The notes: a model not told the origin generated them from the sequence alone. 64,000 nucleotides of DNA from Bimastos eiseni (GCA_959347315.1 OY365809.1:40819513-40883512); one strand, 5' to 3'; shown: positions 35,172 to 45,480, counted from the stretch's first letter. Program-made: numbers and translations.

Positions 35172-36356
35172 ATCGTGCAATAGTCAACAACCATTGTGTT
35201 ACTGCTTTAGTTCGCTATATGTACTATCTGCATGCCTGTCTGCCTGACTTCATGTCTGTCAACATTATTGTATGATTTTCGGTTGCCAGTGGTTGCAGTG
35301 TTTATAGGCCTATATAAATGTCGCTATGCTAGTCTTCCGTGAGTGTATAATTGCGTGCCAGATCAATGCTCATTAGTGATGTGGTTCAGTTGTCAGTAAG
35401 TGCAGGCATGTTTCACTTTCACAAAGGAACAGAGACAGCGAGAACCGAAAAACGCTAGCGTCTCAAAGACACCGTATCCTGTATCAGAGCGATCAGGTAG
35501 GTTGACTTAAGTTAAGTTGATATAATCTAATCTGAAACCATCTATGGCGTCATTCTAATTAATCCCAGGCCTCATTAGATGGTGCATAGCAACCAGGGTG
35601 AGGTTTTTTCCGTCATGATTCAGAGCCACTTGTTTTTAGACTGAACTAGGATCTTAAACGAAATAACTGAGGCGGTCAACGTTATTCCTGGTAAAATCGA
35701 GAATGGATATTTTATTTGAGGGGTTGGATTGAGAAGCTTTTCTTTGTGTTAATCAACCTGCTACAAAATGCTTAGCGGCAAGACGAATCAGAAAATAGAT
35801 TATTCAGGGCATAAAAACGAGTTTCTGGTCATCTGAGTTTGTGATTGTATGAAATCGGTTTGCTTTCCATTGTAAGTTTATTTTTAATTGAGAAATATTT
35901 ACAATGTATGTTTTCCATTAATTATTATTCACTGGTGTCTGCTCACTACATTTATTTTTGAAAGAAACTTATTTATGTGCACCAAGTCTTTTCTTCACTC
36001 ATGAATTCAGTCATGAAATTTCGCATTATTTGTTTCTTTTAAATTTATTTAGAGCAACAAATAACAAATTAATAATTAATATTTTTATTTCAAATGCGTA
36101 ATTTCAATTACTCAATTAATGATCGCCACTTTTATCAAACAAGAAACTCTACATCCTATGACCCTCCTCATGCATACGTTATAAGAGAATGGCGAATTTC
36201 TCGTTTCTGGAACAGTTGTATAAGATGTAAGATGCAAGAGTGTGTGTAAATCAAATCAAGCCAGGAAACGTCGATAACAAAAACAAGATAATCTGATAAT
36301 CAAGCAATCAATCGATCAAGCAATAAAAAATGACAGCTGATGCTTTATATCCATAG
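35172..36356 (+). promoter_or_regulatory. Unit 7 promoter cassette, untranslated exon and intron
   Basis: Diverged element ATCGTGCAATAGTCAAC (from 35172), GTCAGTA (35392-35398), donor ATCAG|GTAGG (intron from 35497) and acceptor TATATCCATAG at 36356. The intron is 860 bp, almost the same length as in units 1 and 8, so this is probably the ancestral size. Confidence 0.6.
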
Positions 36357-36427
36357 ATGTTTCGTCCCTGATGTGGTGACTTGGAAGAGATCTTGTATTT
36401 TCAACATCTGAACATTAGCAGCTCAAC

Positions 36428-38239
36428 ATGCCACCGTTCAAGACATCTGTTGAAGAGACGATGTTGACATTACCGCAATACCAATTCTGGTTAGACGCCA
36501 TCAGAAGCGATGATACTCAAAGCGTCCGACTGATTCTCGAATCATCCGACTATCTTATGAAATTAAAATTATTGAATGGAAGATTTCAGTTTATAGCTAC
36601 CCGAAGTGAGGTCATTTCGACAGCTAAACGTCACCAGATCGTCAGACCATTTTCATTGGCTGTGATACATGGGTCGCTTGGCGTGTGTGACGTCATGATA
36701 CAAAATGACGTCAACGTTTATTTTCAGGAGGTTAAAGATTACAATGTGTTTCATTGCTTGGTCTGCATTGCATTTTATCAACCGACGAATGAACAGGCGG
36801 TTGTTGTAACTTACGAAAGGTTATGCGCGATGCTTTCTGAAGAAAGCATCGCAAAACTTCTGCGTATGGAAGACGGAATGGGATTGAGACCTATTGAGTT
36901 TGCTGCACACCTAGGCACACTCCAGTTGATGATGGCGTTGTGGGAAACTAGTGGAGTTTACAAGGTGAGGCAGGATATCGTTGGAGTATTTCGGTACAAG
37001 TGGTACGATATAACGGAATACACGACACTTGAATCGGACACGGCCCGACATTTTCTTAAGAGTCCTCTGCAGTTCATGGTTTACCTTGACCGTGTACCAT
37101 TCTATTCGGAAGCTGGACGGCAGGTACTCAATGAATCGATCATTGCCGATTGGATAGCGAGATCAGTAAAAAGCAAGCTTCATATATTCCTTATGTGGCT
37201 TGTTCTGAAGTTGGTCTATACTTGCTCGTTTTCCATCTATCAGGTGTTTTTGAGTGGGACGCTGATAGCCTACCGAAGTAAGGACTACGATAATTCATCG
37301 GATTCCAAGTCAGCTGTTGTCTGTGATAGCTATTCAAATTTTTCGGGCAATGGCGGTTTGAAGATCTTTCTGGAAACATATCTCATTGTGCATTCTATGA
37401 TGATTGTCTTGTACTACGTTGCGGCTTTCGTAATAGGCTCAAAGAGTAGAAAATTGTTTTTCGCGCTGTCAAAGGATATTCAGGGGAGAAAAAAAGACCA
37501 GGCTTTTGATTGTCTCTCACTAATACAACAATACGTGAACGTAGTCTACGCAGTTATGGTTCTCACTGAGATAATTATTCTCGACATACCAACGAAGCAG
37601 AGCGCTGTGTATCTCACGTTTAGCCATGTCATCCAAACACCAATCATTCTGGTATCCATAATGCAATGCCTGGCTGTATCCGATGCCATTGGACACGCCG
37701 TTGTATACATACAAAGAATGACACAAATTTTCTTGCTGTTTTTAGGACTATCAGCAGTCTTTATGGTCTGTTACGGCCGCCTCTTCGCTCTTCTGTCTCA
37801 AAGGGATGGCAATCAATGCGTTGATGAGTTTTCTGGATACTCCTCTACCTTTTACACAACCGGATTGATATTTTTCAACATGTCTGATCTGCGACTGTTC
37901 AAGATAGATTCGCCGTTTGGCATTTATTGTGCTCATGTGTTGTTCGTATTTTTCTACGGAATTCTCTTCTACAATCTCCAAATTGCGTTGTTCTCTGATG
38001 ATGTGAGTCACGTCTACGAAAACAAATCAGTGATAGTCTCAATCAATCAGATCTGGGCTGTCGGAGAAATAGACTTCATATATAGTAACATTCCTTGGGT
38101 ATCCAAGGTGTTTCGCAACAAGGCTGATCAAAGTATAACTAACCATTTTGTCCGTGTTGATGATCGAATCTATCTCATAGCAAGGCAGGGCGCTAGAAAA
38201 AAAGGGAATCAAAATAGGAGCAGACTAATAACCCTTTAA
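36428..38239 (+). CDS. TRP-like ion channel, subfamily A, unit 7
   Basis: 603 residues from the canonical family ATG. Layout as in the family, with several private changes: VKDYNVFHC, DGMGLRPIEFAAHLG in the third ankyrin-like segment, and GVFRYKWYDITEYTT in the linker. The pore loop is Asn-type (TGLIFFNMSDLRL) and S6 reads FFYGILFYNLQIALFSDDV, then NQIW. The S1-S2 loop (YDNSSDSKSAVVC) carries an NSS sequon. The C-terminal tail RQGARKKGNQNRSRLITL resembles the tail of unit 1 rather than of unit 5, although S1 through the post-S6 region matches unit 5. Likely partner in the exchange with unit 5. Confidence 0.85.
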   Translation: MPPFKTSVEETMLTLPQYQFWLDAIRSDDTQSVRLILESSDYLMKLKLLNGRFQFIATRSEVISTAKRHQIVRPFSLAVIHGSLGVCDVMIQNDVNVYFQEVKDYNVFHCLVCIAFYQPTNEQAVVVTYERLCAMLSEESIAKLLRMEDGMGLRPIEFAAHLGTLQLMMALWETSGVYKVRQDIVGVFRYKWYDITEYTTLESDTARHFLKSPLQFMVYLDRVPFYSEAGRQVLNESIIADWIARSVKSKLHIFLMWLVLKLVYTCSFSIYQVFLSGTLIAYRSKDYDNSSDSKSAVVCDSYSNFSGNGGLKIFLETYLIVHSMMIVLYYVAAFVIGSKSRKLFFALSKDIQGRKKDQAFDCLSLIQQYVNVVYAVMVLTEIIILDIPTKQSAVYLTFSHVIQTPIILVSIMQCLAVSDAIGHAVVYIQRMTQIFLLFLGLSAVFMVCYGRLFALLSQRDGNQCVDEFSGYSSTFYTTGLIFFNMSDLRLFKIDSPFGIYCAHVLFVFFYGILFYNLQIALFSDDVSHVYENKSVIVSINQIWAVGEIDFIYSNIPWVSKVFRNKADQSITNHFVRVDDRIYLIARQGARKKGNQNRSRLITL

Positions 38240-39195
38240 ATAAATACATGCAATTCTGTATGAGAAATCCGGTTGATGATTTGTCATTTCACATTATATG
38301 TAATATTTATTATGTTAAATAAACGCTTGACTCAAAATAAAAAAATTTTGCTGCTCATTGTTGATTATAATATTTAGGGTTAATTTCACAGTGCAAAAGT
38401 TGCAGAGTTGTACAATCTTGGCTGATAGAAGTTACTGCCATTATGAAAAAAATTGTGGGTGTTTCGAGGATGTTCGGAAGGGTTTCGCCTTCAAGGCTAA
38501 AAAATTGCAATGGTTGTAAAATGGATTATTGCAGTCTTGTAAAGGACTTAAAGCCATTTTTGCCAGTGTATGCCTGCGAGGTACGGCTGACGTCAGCTAA
38601 TGGGTACGGACTGAAGTGTAATTATGTTGACTGACATGGATTTGAAATTGGGAACGGCAGTGTAGTGTGTTTCTTAAAACACCTAAGAGTAGGCCCCAAA
38701 GGATTCTGCAAATTTATTTGCTGCTGGAGGTTGGTCTGAATTTAGACAGGTTTCGGTTACTATGAAGAATCAGATTTTGGATGGAAGGTGAAAGAATTAG
38801 AGGGAAGAGATTGAAATAACTGTTTAGAATAAGAAAGTGGAGCAAGCTAACGATGAGGCAAGAAGTAGAGTAGACGAGATAAAGGTTGTCCCCACGTCGT
38901 GTCGGGTCAAGATCCTGGTGGCTAGGATAGGGTCTAATCCACAGCCTGGACCCATTTCGACCCACTATTTTTACGCAGCGTCTTATTTCAACTCTGTGGA
39001 AGTAGGTTCCTCGCAGAATTATTAAGAGATTCGTTACACCTGTTTGCATGCCAGGGGATTGTTAGGGTTGACCAGAAGTTGCTAGATGGCTGGCTGGCTG
39101 ACCAGTGGACTCAGAGCCTCAGACCAGGTGAATGGACAGGATAGACAGAGAGAGGGACGGCAATGCATGGTTAGAACTCTGACATTGCTTATTGT
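38240..39195 (+). other. Unit 7 3' flank and intergenic DNA
   Basis: AATAAA at 38318-38323 is a possible poly(A) signal. The flank aligns with those of units 5 and 6 to about 38850. The remaining 350 bases show no gene. Confidence 0.5.
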
Positions 39196-39408
39196 GTATG
39201 ATGATGAGTTCTCTGCCCGAAGGCAGGTCCTATAGCTTTATGCCACCCGGGTATTAGATGATTGGGGTGGTTTCCCGTTGCCATCCTCACAGACAATTAT
39301 GGGTGAGCAAATTGTCTAAGGTCGCTACGCAGTGATTTGACGTGGGTTGGAACCCGCGACCCGTCGGTTGCAAGGAACAGAACATGCCGCTACGCCACCG
39401 CTCCCCGT
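39196..39408 (-). mobile_element. tRNA-derived SINE
   Basis: Read on the minus strand, the head contains an A-box-like TGGCGTAGCGGC (39387-39399 region) and a B box GGTTCCAACCC (39345-39355), spaced as in RNA polymerase III promoters. A non-tRNA body follows, ending in a short (CAT)n tail. The last 25 bases of the body recur at 63963-63990 beside a long GAT-type microsatellite, so this is a dispersed family. Confidence 0.7.
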
Positions 39409-40116
39409 TATGTGTATTCATCATTAAAAGAGTAGATTATATTAATGCTATCCAACCGCTTGCATTTGCAGGGGCATACGGGCTAGACTCTTAAGTGTTT
39501 AGTAATAATTTTATCTGGATTTTTTTTGCAGGAAATTATGGAGAAAGTAAGTTTAGGCTAAATGGAAGAACCGAGGGATATATCTTATCTGATACGTTTA
39601 ACAATTATGAGCTCAAAATATCAAAAATATCATTCTATGAAGCCGTCTGACAATGTTGCTTTTTTACTGATATTGGAATTTGCTGATGCCAAAAGTAAGG
39701 GAAATTTAGCTAAGGCGACCCATGTGTCACACGATGACGTTCATTTGGGAGTAACTGATCGACACGTTATGACCTGCTGCTGAGCCTGGGTTATTAGAGG
39801 TGACAGCATAATAGATAGCTAGGCCATTTAGAGAAGGCAATTGGATTGCTGTTCATTCTCGGGTGCATCGTTTAAGCTTTTGCCTTACTTTTTATCAGTC
39901 TGATGTTTAATGGACGAACACCCAGTCAAAGGTTGCGATGACGCAGCGAATAAATTTCTTAGTTTCCGACTGTTCAACCTAACCTTTTGGCAGCAGGTTT
40001 ATTTCCACAAATCGATTTGACATTTATCTTACTTCCAACCCGTTTTCGTTTCTCCGCTCATTAGAGTAATGTAATTCTTTTAATTGATTTATTTGCCTTC
40101 AATTAATATTGCCATT
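39409..40116 (+). repeat. Upstream module of array unit 8
   Basis: From about 39740: CTGAGCCTGGGTTATTAGAG and GACAGCATAATAGATAGCTAGG match the unit 6 flank; from 39990: CAGGTTTATTTCCACAAATCGATTTGACA matches the unit 4/6 module. A 73-codon frame at 39562-39783 is not recognised. Confidence 0.5.
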
Positions 40117-40182
40117 ATCGAATAATTGTCAACTTTGTATTGTTGTTTAGGTCGGCTATACCGTCTGCCAACTTGTCTGCCT

Positions 40183-40276
<94 letters not shown>

Positions 40277-41340
40277 TGTGTGCTTTTCGGTTACCATTGG
40301 TTGCAGTGCGCATTATGTAGTTGTGCTGTCGATCGTTGGAGTATAATTGCATGCCTTTTCGATGCACATTATAATAGTGGTGTGGTTTGTTGTCACTATG
40401 TGCAGACTGTGTTCTAGAAAGGCACAGCGACAACGAGAAACGAACAAAACACCATCGTCTCACGGAAAAGGTCAACGGTGTCTTGTATCAGAGTCGTCAG
40501 GTGGGTTTTCTTAAGTTAATCCAAAACAATCTTATCTGATCTATTCTGAAGGCATCAATGGCGCCATTCTAATAAGTCTATGGCATCAATAGATGGTGCA
40601 AAACACAAAGGGTGAGCTACTTTACAACCAGGGACTCTGGACGGCGCTTTGTTAGTCTGAAATTGGATCTTAAACGGAATAACTGAGGCTGAGTGAGTCG
40701 GTCAATGTTATTCATGGTAAAATCCAGAATGCAGTATTTTATATCAGGGCTTATAGATTGAGCCATTTTTTCTTTGTGTGACTCGACAAGCTTTGAAAAG
40801 CTAAACAGGAAGACAAGTCAGAAATCAGTTTATCCAGGACACCGAAGCGAGTTCCTCGTCGTCTGAGTTTGTGACTGAAAGAAAGCAATTTGCAATCGAT
40901 TAAATTTTGGTCAAATGTCCAGACCTCAGATAGATTGCGGTGGGTTATAATTCGAAATAGAGTGCGTGCGCAAATAGAACGTTTCCATAATCAATACTCT
41001 TCTATAATTATGAATGCATGTATGAGTTGCAACGGAATGGTCGATTGTTCGATTTTGGTATAAGATGTATGGGTGCATGCATGTTAAAGGAAATCAAACC
41101 ATGAATCGCCGATGACAAAAACAGGGTTTTCAAAGAGTTTTGTGACATCATTTCCAGTCACAGGGTTCGGTATTAACTATCATGGTATTACGTGTTGTTG
41201 TATAAATTGTCGTGCTACCTTCGTCAATCACTATGGAGCCTTCTCTCCCAAAACCGATGGTCTTGAATGCCGTATAAAGCATATATATTGTCCGTGTTAT
41301 GCGCTGATGAAATAAGCCAACTGTCATTTTATTTCCGCAG
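40117..41340 (+). promoter_or_regulatory. Unit 8 promoter cassette with long (TA)n, untranslated exon and intron
   Basis: Diverged element ATCGAATAATTGTCAAC (from 40117), (TA)n at about 40184-40274, initiator variant GTCACTA (40392-40398), donor GTCAG|GTGGG (intron from 40501) and a strong acceptor TTTATTTCCGCAG at 41340. The intron is 840 bp. This is the most diverged initiator of the array. Confidence 0.55.
40184..40274. repeat. Long (TA)n microsatellite
   Basis: About 45 TA dinucleotides without interruption, inside the promoter cassette of unit 8. The Ile-Tyr repeat frames across it on both strands are spurious. Confidence 0.95.
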
Positions 41341-41403
41341 ACTTTGTTCGGGTGAGTTGGAAGAGACCTTGTATCATGAACATTTGTACAACAGCAACTT
41401 AAC

Positions 41404-43233
41404 ATGCGACCCATCAAGAAATCAGTTGAAGACACGATGTTGACATTACCGCAATACCAATTCTGGTTGGACGCCATCAAAAGCGATGATACTCAGAGCG
41501 TCCGACTGATTCTGGAATCATCCGACTTTCCAACGAAATTGAAATTACTGAATGGAAGATTTCAGTTTATAGCTACCCGAAGTGAGGTCATTTCGACAGC
41601 TAAACGTCACCAGATCGTCAGACCATTTTCATTGGCTGTGATGCACGGGTCGCTTGGCGTTTGTGACGTCATGATACAAAATGACGTCAGTGTCTATCTT
41701 CAGGAGGCTAACGATTACAATGTGCTTCATTGTCTGATTTGCGTTGCTTTTTATCAACCAAAGAATGAATACGCGGTTGTTAGAATTTATGAAAAGCTCT
41801 GCGATATTCTTTCTGAAGAAAAGATCGCCAGTCTTCTGCGTATGGAAGACGAAATTGGATTGAGACCTATGGAATTTGCTGCACACCTTGGCACACTAAA
41901 GTTCATGATGGCGTTGTGGGAAACCCGTGGAGTTTACATGGTGAGACAGGATATCGTTGGAGTGTTTCTTTACAAGTGGTACGATATAACAGAATACAGG
42001 ACGTTTGAATCGGACACGGCCCGGCATTTTCTTAAGAGTCCTTTGCGATCCATGGTCTACCTTGATCGTATACCATTCTATTCCACAGCTGGACGTCAGG
42101 TACTAAGTGAATCAATCATTGCCGATTGGATAGCGAGATCAGTTAAAAGCAAGCTATATGTTTTCGTTACTTGGTTTGTTCTGAAGTTGGTCTATACTTG
42201 CTCGTTTTCCATCTATCAGGTGTTTTTAAGTGGAACTCTGATACCTTACCGAAGTGAGGACTATGGAAATTCGACGACTTTCAATATGTCATCCGACGTG
42301 TGCGAAAGCTACTCATATTTTTCATTCACTGGCGGCTTTAAGATATTTCTGGAATTATATCTTATTTTACATTCTGTAATGATTATCTTGTATTACATTG
42401 CCGCCTTCGTAATAGGCTCCAAGAACAGGAAACTGTTTACCGCGCTGTCAACGGATATTCATGGGAAAAACAAAGATACGGCTTTTGATTGTCTCTCTTT
42501 ATTACAACAATACGTCAATGCTTTCTACGCACTCATGGTCCTCACTGAGATAATTATTCTCGACCACCCAACGAGGCAGAGCGCCTTGTTTCTCACCTAT
42601 GTCCAGGTGATTCAGACGCCTATCATTCTGATTTCCATAATGCAGTGCATGGCTGTGTCCGATACCATTGGACACGCCGTTGTATACATACAAAGAATGA
42701 CACAAACTTTCTTGCTGTTTTTGGAACTGTCAGGAGTTTTATTGGTCTGTTACGGCCGCCTATTCGTTCTGCTGTCTCAAAGAGGTGACAATCAATGCGT
42801 TGAGGAGTTTTCTGGCTACGTCTCTACCCTCTACACAACTGGATTGATATTCTTCAACATGTCTGATCTGCGACTGTTCGAGATCGATACTCCGCTTGGC
42901 ATTTATTGTGCCCATGTGGTATTCGTTTTTTCCTTCGGCATACTGGTTTACAATCTCCTTATCGCACTGTTCTCTGACGATGTGAGTCACGTCTACGAAA
43001 ACAAATCAGTGATAGTCTCGATCAATCAGATCTGGGCTGTCGGAGAAATAGACTTCGTGTTCAAAAATATTCCTGGAATATCCAAGTTCCATCGCGGCCT
43101 AGCTGAACAAAGAATTCGAAATAGTTTTGTTTGGGTTGCTGATAGAATCTATCTGATAGCGAGGGTGAGCGCTAGACAACAACGACGTCAAATCAAAGTG
43201 GCCACAGACAATGTGATAGATAAAAGCCCATAA
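41404..43233 (+). CDS. TRP-like ion channel, subfamily A, unit 8
   Basis: 609 residues, the longest A gene, from the canonical ATG (MRPIKKSVEDTML). Layout as in the family. Distinguishing features: SDFPTKLKLL near the N-terminus, GTLKFMMALWET in the third ankyrin-like segment, EYRTFESD in the linker, SPLRSMVYLDRIPFYSTAG before S1, and an extended S1-S2 loop (YGNSTTFNMSSDVC) with two sequons. Pore loop TGLIFFNMSDLRL; S6 SFGILVYNLLIALFSDDV followed by NQIW. The tail RQQRRQIKVATDNVIDKSP starts like unit 5 and then extends. Last A gene before the B pair. Confidence 0.85.
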   Translation: MRPIKKSVEDTMLTLPQYQFWLDAIKSDDTQSVRLILESSDFPTKLKLLNGRFQFIATRSEVISTAKRHQIVRPFSLAVMHGSLGVCDVMIQNDVSVYLQEANDYNVLHCLICVAFYQPKNEYAVVRIYEKLCDILSEEKIASLLRMEDEIGLRPMEFAAHLGTLKFMMALWETRGVYMVRQDIVGVFLYKWYDITEYRTFESDTARHFLKSPLRSMVYLDRIPFYSTAGRQVLSESIIADWIARSVKSKLYVFVTWFVLKLVYTCSFSIYQVFLSGTLIPYRSEDYGNSTTFNMSSDVCESYSYFSFTGGFKIFLELYLILHSVMIILYYIAAFVIGSKNRKLFTALSTDIHGKNKDTAFDCLSLLQQYVNAFYALMVLTEIIILDHPTRQSALFLTYVQVIQTPIILISIMQCMAVSDTIGHAVVYIQRMTQTFLLFLELSGVLLVCYGRLFVLLSQRGDNQCVEEFSGYVSTLYTTGLIFFNMSDLRLFEIDTPLGIYCAHVVFVFSFGILVYNLLIALFSDDVSHVYENKSVIVSINQIWAVGEIDFVFKNIPGISKFHRGLAEQRIRNSFVWVADRIYLIARVSARQQRRQIKVATDNVIDKSP

Positions 43234-44900
43234 TCCTCCAGCACATGTCCAGACAAAATACGTGCCGATTGTCGTAGTTTGTCACATGTCACATGGTCTT
43301 GCTGATGGGTCTTTTTATCCTTTGGTTCTCGAGTTGGCCTCTCGATGGATCATAACTTGCAATTGCAATTTGCCTATGAATATCAATATATTAATAAAAG
43401 TCTGTAATAATTATTATCGGCTCTGTAATAGTAATTGGATTAAATAAAAAATATGCACGTTGTTATTGTTCAAAACACAATATCGTTGTTTTTTTTAAAA
43501 TTCGGTCATGCGCCGCTCAGGTACCCATTCCATTTAGGATGAGAAATAATACCTGGTTATAGGCTATTCATCACGGGTCGCATGCAGAATGTGATCATTT
43601 TCCAAGGATGCCGATAATTCCCGCGTCCAAGAGTGATGCTGCTACAGTGGATTGACTTTTGGCCATTGAGAGTGTGCAACTACATTGGATATACATATAA
43701 AAGACTTGGTTTGGATGTTTTATCCGTTAGATGCAGAATACAGGAGACTGAGGAAAACGTGTTAGTTTAGTAAATGTTCAGTTAATCAACATCATGCAAC
43801 ACTACAACGTTCAAGACAATTATGTATATGCTTAATATTATAAAAAAAAGTAGCAATAACTGGCCTATCAAAGATATCTAAAATGTGACTTAAAACAACC
43901 CGCCTAATCATATTGCGTGCAATATTCAATTCGGAAATTGCATGCCATGGGCCATGTCAAGTCAATTGGTTCACCGACAAAATGGTTCATTGACAAATGG
44001 TTCACGGAAAAAGTTCTCGACCGAGAAGTTATTATTCGCTAAAATGGAAGTTGGATTGATGGCAATAATGCTTGCCAGAGTAAAACTTGAATTGATTAAA
44101 CTGATTCTCGGTGACACATAAGTTGGATAGGAAGTATTCCAATTACCGATCCAAATTCCAGTTCACCGAATATAATAGGCAAATAAATCCTTGTTGGTCA
44201 TGAACCGTTTTGTTGGTGGAACCGTCTGGCCTATCGCGCACGTTACATTTTAGCAGATGATCTGTGAGCAATGAAATGAAATGCGCCAGTGAAACAGTAT
44301 ATTTTATTTCATTAGTGGAAATGTGCCTATGGTACCCGATAGTCAACGTCAAAAGGAAGCTACGATGTAAGTGTCGATTGAATCAATTTTTATGTCCATT
44401 GCAGTTTCACGAAAAATAGTTCACGGACATAGCACCGCTCGAAAGTAAAGCGCTTTTGAAGCAGCTTATTCACGCGCGTCACCATGTGATCAAGAGAGTT
44501 TTTAATAAATGTCACTCGATCTCGTGAACAAATAGTTGCCAGTAGTTACTCCCGTGAATTGGCTGGTTTCCTGCGCTTGGTGTTACAAGTTTGGAGATTA
44601 CGATGACGCAGTACATGGTTTTGCTTACTGTGCAAGAGCAATTGAGGAGATTTAATCGTCTGCTGATCTAGAATGTCATTTGTAGTATTTGAAAAATAGC
44701 TCTTGGTTGACGGGCGTCTTATTGTGTGAAATTTGATGTACCCGTCTTATGTTGCAAACCTATGGCCTCGCTGCGACGTTGCTCGGTATAAACCTATTGA
44801 TCGTGTGATGTTATTCACCATTGTTCTAACTTAACTGGCGTTGCTTTGCGGGCACTGAGCAATTTTAGTAGATTCTACATTACACCTCCGTTGCCCGTTT
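43234..44900. other. Intergenic DNA between subfamilies A and B
   Basis: Possible poly(A) signals lie within about 200 bases of the unit 8 stop (AATAAA near 43394 and 43443). From 43968 to 44440 there are several GGTTCA(C/T)(C/T)GACAAA-type words (43968, 43984, 44001) and TTCACGAAAAATAGTTCACGG (44404), suggesting a degraded repeat. No gene supported. Confidence 0.45.
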
Positions 44901-45425
44901 GAATTTCGTCGCAGATAATTTCGTCGCAGATAATTTCGTCGCAGATAATTTCGTCGCAGATAATTTCGTCGCATTCGTTTCGTTGCAGATCATTTCGTCG
45001 CATTTTAAAAACAACACTAACCCTAACCCTGACCCTAGACGACCCTCACCAGGGCGTTCAGGTATGGGGCACGGATGCAAATTCTTCCAATTTCAGGTGG
45101 GGAGATTTTTGCGTCTTAAGGGGCAATATCTTGCCTTTCTGACACTTAGGACCGGGGTTTTCCTCCATCACTCAGAGGGGATTGATGCCCCTGACCCTCA
45201 CCACGCATAACCGGACCATAAACGACCCTCACCACGCATAACCTGAGCCTAAACGACCCTCACGACGCATACCCTGACCCTAACCGACCATCACCACGCA
45301 TAACCTGACCCTAACCGACCCTCACCACGCATAACCTGGCCCTAACCGACCCTCCTGATGCCTAACCTGACCCTGACCAACATGCGACGAAATGTAGGCG
45401 ACGAAGTGATCTGCGACGAAATGAA
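44901..45425. repeat. Composite repeat: 15-bp and 31-bp tandem units between inverted ends
   Basis: The left end has five 15-bp repeats of the type ATTTCGTCGCAGATA (44904-44973) plus two degenerate ones. The right end has the reverse-complement word TGCGACGAAAT (45383 and 45412). Between them six 31-bp units of CGACCCTCACCACGCATAAC... run from 45191 to about 45380, rich in CCCTAACC. The symmetry of the ends suggests one mobile or structural element rather than chance. Confidence 0.6.
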
Positions 45426-45480
45426 CGGTCACCTTTGAATAGTTGCCGAGCACTTTATAGCCTTTGGTGTACGGACTGTT

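Noticed and set aside
40089..40475. Ile-Tyr repeat proteins on both strands
   Set aside because: They are translations of a (TA)n microsatellite.
44904..45003. CRISPR-like array of 15-bp repeats
   Set aside because: There are no unique spacers and the context is an animal genome.
44899..45210. Protein with repeated NFVAD motif
   Set aside because: The repeat is in non-coding 15-bp DNA units; the frame continues into unrelated 31-bp repeats and has no domain.
45003..45390. Interstitial telomere
   Set aside because: Only a few CCCTAA words occur, embedded in 31-bp units; there is no run of (TTAGGG)n.
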